The notes below the pieces were generated by a model. The model was not told the DNA's origin and searched no databases. It saw only the letters and a list, made by a program, of their open reading frames with translations. Shown here in pieces: positions 16,646 through 25,175 of a DNA stretch of 64,000 bases. This DNA comes from Polaribacter sp. SA4-10 (GTDB lineage: Bacteria > Bacteroidota > Bacteroidia > Flavobacteriales > Flavobacteriaceae). The stretch is taken from the NCBI RefSeq assembly GCF_002163835.1, contig NZ_CP019331.1:310001-374000 (forward strand). Reading direction: 5' to 3'. The translations under genes and the position numbers were made by a program. The stretch's first letter is position 1; the number at the start of each line of letters is the position of its first letter.

Positions 16646-18214
16646 ATGGATGGAATGATACTTCCCATTATTATGGGAGTTTTAATAGGTATTGCAATTG
16701 GTTTTATTGTTGCAAAAGCTATGGAAAAAGCAAAAGGAAAGAAACTTCTTAACGTTACTAGAAAGGAAGCCGCTACTATTATAAAAGAAGCAAAGATTGA
16801 TGCCGATTCTATTAAAAAAGAGAAAATACTACAAGCTAAAGAAAAATTTATTGAATTAAAATCTGAGCACGAAAAAGTAATTTTAGGAAGAGAAAAAAAG
16901 ATTTCTGATGTAGAAAAAAGAATTAGAGATAGAGAGTCTCAAGTTGCATCTGAAGTTGATAAAAATAAAAAACTTAATAAATCTGTTGAGCAAAAAGAAA
17001 AAGATTACATTTTTAAATTAGACTTTTTAGAGAAAAAAGAAGGTGACTTAGATGTAATGCACAAGCGTCATGTAGATATGTTAGAGCAAATTTCTGGTTT
17101 ATCTGCAGATGAAGCTAAAAAAGAATTAGTTACTTCTTTAAAAGATGAGGCTAAATCAGAAGCAATGGCATTTATTCAAACTTCTATTGAAGAGGCAAAA
17201 CTTTCTGCAGAACAAGAAGCAAGAAAAGTAGTTTTAGGTACAATTCAAAGAGTTGGAGTAGAGCAAGCAGTAGAAAACTGTGTTTCTGTTTTTAACTTAG
17301 AATCTGATGATGTAAAAGGTAGAATTATTGGTAGAGAAGGAAGAAATATTAGAGCTTTAGAAGCTGCAACAGGTGTAGAGATTATTGTAGACGATACTCC
17401 AGAAGCAATTATTCTTTCTTGTTTTGATCCTGTCCGTAGAGAAATTGCACGTTTAGCAATGCATAAATTAGTTACTGATGGAAGAATTCACCCAGCAAGA
17501 ATTGAAGAGGTGGTTCTAAAAACAGAAAAACAAATTACCCAAGAAATTATTGAAGTTGGTAAAAGAACTGTTATTGATTTAGGAATTCATGGATTACACC
17601 CAGAATTAATAAAAACAGTAGGGAGAATGAAGTATCGTTCTTCTTATGGTCAAAATTTATTACAACACTCGCGTGAAGTTGCTAACTTATGTGGAATAAT
17701 GGCTGCAGAAATGGGCTTAAATGCTAAGATGGCAAAACGAGCAGGTTTATTACATGATATTGGTAAAGTGCCAGATACAGAGAGCGAACTTCCTCATGCA
17801 CTTTTAGGAATGCAATGGGCAGAAAAATATGGTGAAAAACCAGAAGTATGTAATGCTATTGGAGCTCACCATGATGAAATAGAAATGAAGAGTATGATTT
17901 CTCCAATTGTTCAAGTTTGTGATGCAATTTCAGGAGCAAGACCAGGAGCAAGACGTCAAGTATTAGATTCATATATACAACGATTAAAAGATTTAGAAGA
18001 AATAGCTTTTGGTTTTACAGGTGTTCAAAAGGCCTATGCAATTCAAGCAGGACGTGAATTACGTGTAATGGTAGAAAGTGGAAAAGTAAACGATACAAAG
18101 GCAGCGGAATTATCATTTAGTATTTCTCAAAAAATTCAAAATGACATGACCTATCCAGGTCAGGTAAAGGTTACTGTAATTAGAGAAACTAGAGCCGTAA
18201 ATGTTGCAAAGTAA
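16646..18214 (+). CDS. rny: Ribonuclease Y
   Basis: The product has 522 residues, with all domains in the usual order. An N-terminal membrane anchor ([19 protein letters not shown]) is followed by a long charged coiled coil to about residue 200. The KH domain has the [19 protein letters not shown] loop. The HD domain carries the metal ligands in [21 protein letters not shown] and [10 protein letters not shown]. RNase Y starts bulk mRNA decay from the membrane. The predicted 6S RNA terminator lies just upstream, so rny may be transcribed partly by read-through. Confidence 0.95.
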   Translation: MDGMILPIIMGVLIGIAIGFIVAKAMEKAKGKKLLNVTRKEAATIIKEAKIDADSIKKEKILQAKEKFIELKSEHEKVILGREKKISDVEKRIRDRESQVASEVDKNKKLNKSVEQKEKDYIFKLDFLEKKEGDLDVMHKRHVDMLEQISGLSADEAKKELVTSLKDEAKSEAMAFIQTSIEEAKLSAEQEARKVVLGTIQRVGVEQAVENCVSVFNLESDDVKGRIIGREGRNIRALEAATGVEIIVDDTPEAIILSCFDPVRREIARLAMHKLVTDGRIHPARIEEVVLKTEKQITQEIIEVGKRTVIDLGIHGLHPELIKTVGRMKYRSSYGQNLLQHSREVANLCGIMAAEMGLNAKMAKRAGLLHDIGKVPDTESELPHALLGMQWAEKYGEKPEVCNAIGAHHDEIEMKSMISPIVQVCDAISGARPGARRQVLDSYIQRLKDLEEIAFGFTGVQKAYAIQAGRELRVMVESGKVNDTKAAELSFSISQKIQNDMTYPGQVKVTVIRETRAVNVAK

Positions 18215-18251
18215 TACGAGTCAGCTCTAATTGAATAGAGTTACATGTTAT

Positions 18252-18289
18252 AATAAATAGCTTGGTTTTTAATCAAGCTATTTATTTTT
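18252..18289 (+). terminator. Terminator of rny
   Basis: AATAAATAGCTTG (18252-18264) pairs perfectly with CAAGCTATTTATT (18274-18286) around a 9-base loop, followed by T residues. The stretch from here to the next hairpin at 18519 holds no gene or motif that I recognise. Confidence 0.85.
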
Positions 18290-18518
18290 GAAATTACTTT
18301 TTATATTTAAATCAATATGAAAAGCATATGATATTTATATCTAAAAAGGAGGTCTAAAAAGTGTGAAATAGCGTAAAAGCTACTTTAAAATTAAGAACTT
18401 AAATAGTTACTTTAAAAATGATTTAGTAATCTATTCATACAGGGTTTAACTACTTATTAGAAGCGTTTATTTAATACTACAATCTTTATATAGCTAAGAG
18501 TAACAACTCTATTTAAAT

Positions 18519-18553
18519 CAAAAAGCGCATACTTAAAAGTATGCGCTTTTTGA
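18519..18553 (-). terminator. Terminator of the 2111-residue T9SS gene
   Basis: CAAAAAGCGCATACT pairs with AGTATGCGCTTTTTG around a TAAA loop, giving a 15-bp stem. The A-run at its left becomes the T-tract on the minus strand. It lies 18 bases past the stop of the surface protein gene. Confidence 0.88.
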
Positions 18554-18576
18554 TTATTATTATTATTATTATTATT
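18553..18576. repeat. ATT microsatellite, 8 units
   Basis: Eight perfect ATT repeats run from the terminator to the stop codon of the T9SS gene and overlap that stop at 18572-18574. Length changes would fall in the 3' untranslated region and would alter only the last residues, if anything. Confidence 0.8.
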
Positions 18577-21500
18577 GAATAATAATTTTCTTTGAGATAT
18601 TTCCATTCGCTGTTTTCATCTTAACAATGTAGAGTCCGGTAGATAATTTTTTATTAAAAGGTAATGCTGTTTTTTGAGTTTGCTCATTGATATTCCAAAG
18701 ACCTACTTTTTTACCAAGAATGGTATACAAAACAACTTTTTTAATAGTAATTTCTTCATTTTTAGAAATGATTAAATTTTGACTTGTCTTATCAGTAAAA
18801 ATAGTTATATCTTTTATAAGGTTCTCATCTTCTGTACCCAGCACTTTATTTTCTACAAAAGCTAACACAAATCTATCTGAATAAGTTCCTTTATCAAGTG
18901 TTATATTCGCTTTACCATTTTTAATATCATAAGAAATATCTGCCACTTTATCTCTAATATAAACGTTCTCATTTATATTTTTCATTTCATCAATTGTAAT
19001 ATTTATATCACCAGAGTATCCCATTGTAATTTCTAACGGAACTTCTAAATCATCAGAAATTTGTTGAACTCCAGAGATTATATAATTTCTATTATCATTA
19101 GGAAACTTCCAATAGATGTCTGTATTGCCTAAATCATACATTTCAGCATCGTATCCTTTATCATAATTAAAAGAAGTATACTGGCTAAAAGAAACACCAA
19201 TTTGTCTATGATATTCTTTGTTGTCATCCGTACTTTTAAAGTTCATTCCTAATTTAATTGCAGGGGTATTCAAAAGAGAGTTACTATCACTTTTTGATTT
19301 AGTTGCCGATTTGAAGAAGACAGAAGAACCAGCTTCTTCTAATTTATATTCACGTTGACTATTGTTAAATACAACAGCACCACCATCAATATCTCCTTGT
19401 ATAAAGAAACCTTGACCAATAGCTACATAAGGCTCTGGTTCTGTATAGGTAATAGCACTTCCACCTGTACTAGGAGCACAAGTAAGTTGGCCATCAGCAT
19501 CAATAAGATTTAAATAATCAATAAAAGCAATGTTAGTGTCATTAGATTGAAGTGTAATATTATTACCAGCTTCTACACATAATGCAACCTCAAAAATAGC
19601 ATAAGAAGTTCCAACAGAAACGGGAAGTGTAACTTCTAATCTATCTATGTCATTTACTTTTATAATAATACTTTTATCTATTTCTGACTTATATTTGATT
19701 CTTAATGTATCTGCACCTTTTGAGATTGTCGAAAATTTTATGAAATTTGCAATAGTTTCCAATTTTACAACATTAATTGGTAAACTATTTTCTGTTTGCT
19801 CTTCTGAAGTCCCGTTTATGGTAACAGAACTATCTTCAGATTCAATTATTACATCTACAGCACCAGTTGCATCTTTTGCTGTTACTCCCATTGCTATTGT
19901 TCTGGTAGCATATCCACCAATATACCCTGCAAAATTATGGCCAATACTTGAACTTTCAGAAGTTGTTTTTTCACTTGCATGCTCCCAAAAATAAAGTACT
20001 CCGCTCGTAGATGATTTATTATCTTCTATAAATTCTTTTACACTTAAAGCAGATGCAAATGGATTACCCACTAAATAAGATTCATTACCACCAATTGCAG
20101 TTGTAATTTCTCCATCTTTAGGAATTCCTACAAATGTATAATTTTGAGGTCTACCAGGACCTTTAAATATAAAACCATCTGTATTTGGAATAGTACCGCT
20201 GCTAAGTTTTTGCGACCAACTAGCTCTTGTTCCTGCATTGGCAGCATAGGTGTAGATCCAGTATTGAGCAAGAGAGATAGGATCAGAAGTGTCACCATTA
20301 TAGCCAGAAATCCAATTAATATCTTTAGCAATATCTGTATTTACAACACCTGTATGATTTGTAGGAGTAGTACCATCTTTAAAAATAGTAGCGACAGTAT
20401 AATTACTTGCACCAGCAGTATTTATTACGGGAGATCCCATATAATTATATCTGTAAATGCTAGGTACCGTAGAGTTTTGGTCTACCAATAATTGCCCGGT
20501 ACCTGTTACTAAAGAAGCTGTTGTGTGTGTTTGTATTAATTGAGAAGTTCCAATTAAACGAATATCTCCATTAAGTACAATAGTATTAGTAACTGCCAAA
20601 AGGTTATCTGTAACAGACAGTTTTTTAGAAGCATCTACGGTTAATTTTCTAGCGCTTAATCTTGCCGTTGTATGATTGTAATTTTCATCAATCACCACAA
20701 AACGAGATCTATCTGGATATCCATTATCCCAAGCAGCACCATTTCTAGTTGTAATATCTACTCGGTGTAATCCTAATAAAGTATTTGCATCTGTATTGGC
20801 ACTTTCAATTTCAGAAATAAGTGGATCATGAGGGTGTCTTTGAGCACCACCAGCTGCTAATAATCTGTAAGGGTCTAATGTATCATCTATAAATACTACC
20901 CATTCACTAGCTGTATAAGTAGTATTTGGTGTAAATGTTTCATCTATTCTTACTAAAGAAGTTTTATTAGGGATGTTAGCAACAATATCATATCTATTAG
21001 CCCAAGCAGTTGCGTCTGTGGTTGTAGATAAGGAAATCATATCATTACCTCCATCAATATCAGTCAAATTATCGTCAATAAGTGGTGCGCCATTTATATT
21101 TGTAATATTTGTGCTTAATGTATTTTTTATTAAAACGGATTGCCCAGGAGCCAAAACTGAAGTAACAGAATAGGTTGCATCTGGTAGTTTATCAGTTTGA
21201 TCTCTTATTTTATCCTTAAAGAGTATTACTTTAATTTCGTTAGCATTAATTGTATTTGAGCTAATATTAGTTATTTCTATCCATTTTTCATTTCCAAATT
21301 GATAAACCTGTGTTATCATAGGGATACCACTAAGAGTTAAAATAGTAACCGTAATTACATTGCTTTCTGCTGTACAGCTATTGGTAACACTAGTGGCAAT
21401 TCTTTTATAGTAAGTAGCTTGCGTTATTGTTCCTTCATTAAAAGTAGCACTTGTAGCTCCAGAAATATTAGAAAAACCTATAGTAGCACTTGTTGTGCTT

Positions 21501-24500
21501 TTTTGCCATTGATACGTAACACCGCCTAAACCTGAAGCATCTTCTGTAGATGTAAATGCTACTACATCAGTAGTACTCAGAATTATTTGGTTTCCAGCGA
21601 TCACACCAGCGGTTGTTTTTTCTATTTCTATTTCTATTGGGTATTCTTGACTTATGAATCCTGTTGTAGTGTTTTTTAATCGAATAACACCTGTATAAGT
21701 TCCTTCAGCAGGGTTTGTAGGAACCGCTACTGTAATAGAACCAGATCCTGAAAATGTAGCATCTACATCTACTAAATCTGTAAAACCTTGTAAATTTGCA
21801 GCATCACTAAAATCTATGCTATAATTAGTTGGAGCATTCGTTGTTCCATCATATGTGAAATTTACTAATGTTGTTCCAGCACAAATATTTTCATTTTCTA
21901 TAAGGTTCGTAAATGTTGGAGCAGATGGGGCTAAAATTGTAATGGTAATAGGGTAACTTTTAGAACAACTATTAACAAGAACTTCTTGAATTGTAATACT
22001 TCCATTATAAACTCCTATTGGCAAACCAGTAGGAATATCTATATCTATTTGAGATCCAGACAAAGCAGTACTTGAAACATCTAATAAAGATGCTGCGTTT
22101 GCAGCATCATCAAAATCGATACTATAAAGAGAAGGTTGATTTGCAGCACTAGAAAAAGTTACTACTAATTGTTGATTAGCAGTACTATTATCAAAGGTTG
22201 CAGATGGATTTGGTCCAAAAGTAATGGTAGGTGATGGATATACAGTAACACTTACCGAATTAGATTCTACACTTGTACAGGTTCCAAAAATTTTAGATGC
22301 TCTTACTTTAAGAGAATTAGTACCAAATGGTAAAGGGTCTGAATCTATGATTTTATCTGCCGCTATATTTGGTCCTAAAAAACTTGGCCCTACAGAATTA
22401 TTATCTTGATCTAATAATTGATATAGTAAACCTGGTTGTGCATCTGTAACTGTTACCATAAAGATACCGTTTTCACAAATAGGAGATGAAGTAGTTGAAA
22501 TAGTAGGTACAGTAGGTGGATTGCAAATTACTACTTTAGAAGAAGATTGGTCACTCTCACAACTACCTGCTGCAGTAGATGTAGCTGTTACGGTAACTAC
22601 TGCATCTGAGTATAATTCATCAAAAGAACTGCTTCCTAAACTACTATTATCTAAATCATTAATAGTCCAGTTTCCAGCACCGTCTGTTGTTGTAAATTTC
22701 CCATCTATTAAAGAACCATCTAAATAGAGTTGTATTATAGAACCTGTTGCTAAGCCTGAACTTGTACCTATTATACTTATATCTCCTTCTTTAATTGGGT
22801 CTGAGGTTATTACTAAACTAGTAGCAACGGTTTTTGTGTTAATTTGAACATCATCAGAAATATCACTTTCTATTTCATTAGTATTTTGAACAGTGGCTCC
22901 AATCCAATTTCCAGGAGTAATAGATGCGGCTAATGTTAATGACCAAGTACCATTTGATAATACTGTAGCTGTATTTGTATCTAATGCGCTTAATTTAGAA
23001 ATGCCTTGATTTGGTCCGGAATATACTCTTATCGTTCCTCCTAATTCACTAGAAGTACCCGAAACAGTTGAAATGTTAGTTGTAGTACAAAAATCTACAT
23101 CTATTATTGGTGTTAAAGATGTAATTATAGGGCTAACAACAGCAGAAGGTGTACTTAAACAAGCGGTCCCAAAATTTCTATTTGAAACTTTAATAGCATC
23201 TGTAGTTAATAAAGTTAACCCAGTAATATCAATTGAAAAAGTATTAGAACTCCCTGTAGTTGTGGTTATATAATCTGTTGATGAACCATTAATAATTAAC
23301 CTTAAGGTTGCTGATGTAGGCGGAATTCCTCCAAAATTACCGGTAATTGAGGTGTCACCTAATTCAAATGGATCTAAGAAAGGGGTGGCAGAAACTGTAC
23401 CTGAACTACATGTTGAAATTGGTTCACTGCCTAATGATGGGCAACTTGCGGGGTTAGTATCGCTAACAGTATCTATAGTTACAAAAAAGTTAACACTATC
23501 ATCTGTGAATTTATTACCTCCTCCAAGACCTATACTTGTTGGTGATGAAGATGCGTAATTTTGAACATTAGTTCCATCTATAGTAGTTATTTTGGTACCC
23601 GTAGAAGAATCATAAAAATTTAAAAAAAAACTTGTACCTACGGGTACTTCTCCTATAGGATAAGTAAGAGTCAAAGTTTTTCCTCCGTTAGCAAAATTAA
23701 CAAAGACAGGTGTTGCTAAAGGTATACAACTTGTGTCTGTTACCGTTTTTGTGTCACAATTAGCTACAGAAGTACCTTTTATAATTTCAGTACTTTTTTT
23801 TACGGTTGCTGTAGCTGTAATCTTATCTTCTTCATTAATAGGCCCAGGAATTGTAAAACCCCAAGTAGTTGTACTAGTTGTAGATGTACCTACAGAAGCA
23901 CCATTTACAAAGACCTCAATTTCTGTTTCTTCACCAGCTGCTACCGCATTAGTTGTACCTGTAATGGGTACACTAGAACCCGTTGGAATAGTGCCATTTA
24001 TTAGTGGGCAAGCCGCTCTTTCTAAAGGGTCTCCATTGGTTGGTGTTTGGGTATCAATAGCTTCTTCATATAAATTATCTGTTGTATTAGATGAATCATC
24101 TACTCCTGCAACATCAGAAGTTCCATTATTACCCATAATACCCTTGGGGTTGATAGAAGTAACAGAAATCATTCTTAATTTTGTAGCATTATTTATATAA
24201 CCTGTTAAATCTGAAAAAGAAAGATAAAAATCATAAAAATAATCTGGGTCATCACAAACAGTGGTTAATGCCAGAGATTTAATAGCGTGGGTTGTGTATG
24301 GTTGCGTTGTTATGATTGTAGGATTTGTAGTACCATCAATACTATAAGCATCAACAGTAAAATTGGTTCTTAAAACTATTTCAACTTCAAAACCAGGGTT
24401 CCCAACTACTGCATTTGGGTCTTTGTTGGGTCCTGTAAAACCAAATTTTTCATCAGTATCTATAAGTATAGAGTATCCTTTAGAGTTAGATGCAGCGCCA

Positions 24501-24907
24501 CCTAATCGAAATCGAAAGCGCATATTTGTACCGTCTGTGTTGTAATAAGAAGACCTGCTGTTTGCATCTTGTACTAAATCTGTAAAAGCACAACTTGGTC
24601 CTTTATTTAAATCTGATGTAGGTTCTGGAGTTATTTCTGGTATACCAGCATACGCAATTTCACTATATAAAACATCAAAAACATCAGTATCATTTATATT
24701 TGAAGGAAAACCAATATTTGTATACTGACTAGGTGTTTCTGATGGTGGTAAAGATACATAGCCATCCCCATTAGGATCTAGAACAGTGTTAGGGGTTCCT
24801 TGAAAAATTACCCCAGGTGTTTGTGCAGTAATATTATAGGAATTAAAAAGTAGATATAGTGGTATTATAAAACCAATATACCTAAGTATGGAATTATTTT
24901 TTTTCAT
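18572..24907 (-). CDS. Giant T9SS-secreted surface protein with multiple Ig-like domains
   Basis: The protein has 2111 residues. A signal peptide (IPLYLLFNSYNITAQ) is followed by an N-terminal segment with LDPNGDGYVSLP (a Ca-binding-like DxNGDG loop). A long series of Ser/Thr-rich Ig-like or big-domain repeats follows (about residues 300-1150), then a lamin-tail-like stretch around GNEKWIEITNISSN, and an autotransporter-like or passenger region. The C-terminus (KKVVLYTILGKKVGLWN, then LSTGLYIVKMKTANG and KKIIIQ) is a type A sorting domain that directs export by the type IX system and attachment to the cell surface. An adhesin or gliding-associated role is inferred. It is alone in its transcription unit. 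Confidence 0.85.
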   Translation of the reverse strand: MKKNNSILRYIGFIIPLYLLFNSYNITAQTPGVIFQGTPNTVLDPNGDGYVSLPPSETPSQYTNIGFPSNINDTDVFDVLYSEIAYAGIPEITPEPTSDLNKGPSCAFTDLVQDANSRSSYYNTDGTNMRFRFRLGGAASNSKGYSILIDTDEKFGFTGPNKDPNAVVGNPGFEVEIVLRTNFTVDAYSIDGTTNPTIITTQPYTTHAIKSLALTTVCDDPDYFYDFYLSFSDLTGYINNATKLRMISVTSINPKGIMGNNGTSDVAGVDDSSNTTDNLYEEAIDTQTPTNGDPLERAACPLINGTIPTGSSVPITGTTNAVAAGEETEIEVFVNGASVGTSTTSTTTWGFTIPGPINEEDKITATATVKKSTEIIKGTSVANCDTKTVTDTSCIPLATPVFVNFANGGKTLTLTYPIGEVPVGTSFFLNFYDSSTGTKITTIDGTNVQNYASSSPTSIGLGGGNKFTDDSVNFFVTIDTVSDTNPASCPSLGSEPISTCSSGTVSATPFLDPFELGDTSITGNFGGIPPTSATLRLIINGSSTDYITTTTGSSNTFSIDITGLTLLTTDAIKVSNRNFGTACLSTPSAVVSPIITSLTPIIDVDFCTTTNISTVSGTSSELGGTIRVYSGPNQGISKLSALDTNTATVLSNGTWSLTLAASITPGNWIGATVQNTNEIESDISDDVQINTKTVATSLVITSDPIKEGDISIIGTSSGLATGSIIQLYLDGSLIDGKFTTTDGAGNWTINDLDNSSLGSSSFDELYSDAVVTVTATSTAAGSCESDQSSSKVVICNPPTVPTISTTSSPICENGIFMVTVTDAQPGLLYQLLDQDNNSVGPSFLGPNIAADKIIDSDPLPFGTNSLKVRASKIFGTCTSVESNSVSVTVYPSPTITFGPNPSATFDNSTANQQLVVTFSSAANQPSLYSIDFDDAANAASLLDVSSTALSGSQIDIDIPTGLPIGVYNGSITIQEVLVNSCSKSYPITITILAPSAPTFTNLIENENICAGTTLVNFTYDGTTNAPTNYSIDFSDAANLQGFTDLVDVDATFSGSGSITVAVPTNPAEGTYTGVIRLKNTTTGFISQEYPIEIEIEKTTAGVIAGNQIILSTTDVVAFTSTEDASGLGGVTYQWQKSTTSATIGFSNISGATSATFNEGTITQATYYKRIATSVTNSCTAESNVITVTILTLSGIPMITQVYQFGNEKWIEITNISSNTINANEIKVILFKDKIRDQTDKLPDATYSVTSVLAPGQSVLIKNTLSTNITNINGAPLIDDNLTDIDGGNDMISLSTTTDATAWANRYDIVANIPNKTSLVRIDETFTPNTTYTASEWVVFIDDTLDPYRLLAAGGAQRHPHDPLISEIESANTDANTLLGLHRVDITTRNGAAWDNGYPDRSRFVVIDENYNHTTARLSARKLTVDASKKLSVTDNLLAVTNTIVLNGDIRLIGTSQLIQTHTTASLVTGTGQLLVDQNSTVPSIYRYNYMGSPVINTAGASNYTVATIFKDGTTPTNHTGVVNTDIAKDINWISGYNGDTSDPISLAQYWIYTYAANAGTRASWSQKLSSGTIPNTDGFIFKGPGRPQNYTFVGIPKDGEITTAIGGNESYLVGNPFASALSVKEFIEDNKSSTSGVLYFWEHASEKTTSESSSIGHNFAGYIGGYATRTIAMGVTAKDATGAVDVIIESEDSSVTINGTSEEQTENSLPINVVKLETIANFIKFSTISKGADTLRIKYKSEIDKSIIIKVNDIDRLEVTLPVSVGTSYAIFEVALCVEAGNNITLQSNDTNIAFIDYLNLIDADGQLTCAPSTGGSAITYTEPEPYVAIGQGFFIQGDIDGGAVVFNNSQREYKLEEAGSSVFFKSATKSKSDSNSLLNTPAIKLGMNFKSTDDNKEYHRQIGVSFSQYTSFNYDKGYDAEMYDLGNTDIYWKFPNDNRNYIISGVQQISDDLEVPLEITMGYSGDINITIDEMKNINENVYIRDKVADISYDIKNGKANITLDKGTYSDRFVLAFVENKVLGTEDENLIKDITIFTDKTSQNLIISKNEEITIKKVVLYTILGKKVGLWNINEQTQKTALPFNKKLSTGLYIVKMKTANGNISKKIIIQ

Positions 24908-25175
24908 AGTTTTTCATAGCTTTTCATTGCTTCTTTTCTTGAAAGAATACATCTTTAATTTTGTGGTTAAATATTATGTAATAATTCATAACTTCCTAAA
25001 AACACATGGGTAGTTTTTCCCACCCTTAAGGTGTAATTTTCTGGTTTTATATTCTTTAAGGGATATTTATATAGATGAATGTTATGTTGTAAAGTATAAA
25101 ATAAATTAAGTGCTATTATAATTGCATCAATGAAGAAAATTTTTCTGTATTTTCGTTACTCATATTATTTATAAA

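Noticed and set aside
18290..18518. Possible small gene or RNA between the rny terminator and the T9SS terminator
   Set aside because: No frame longer than a few codons, no promoter and only a weak GAGT/ACTC hairpin; nothing supports a gene.
18553..18576. ATT microsatellite as a phase-variation switch
   Set aside because: It lies at and behind the stop codon and the unit is three bases, so length change would not shift a reading frame or alter a promoter.
23733..24200. Long open frames on the plus strand opposite the T9SS gene (also near 19647, 20144 and 23073)
   Set aside because: They are antisense to a clear coding sequence, show Ser/Val/Leu-rich shadow composition, and have no promoter or family resemblance.
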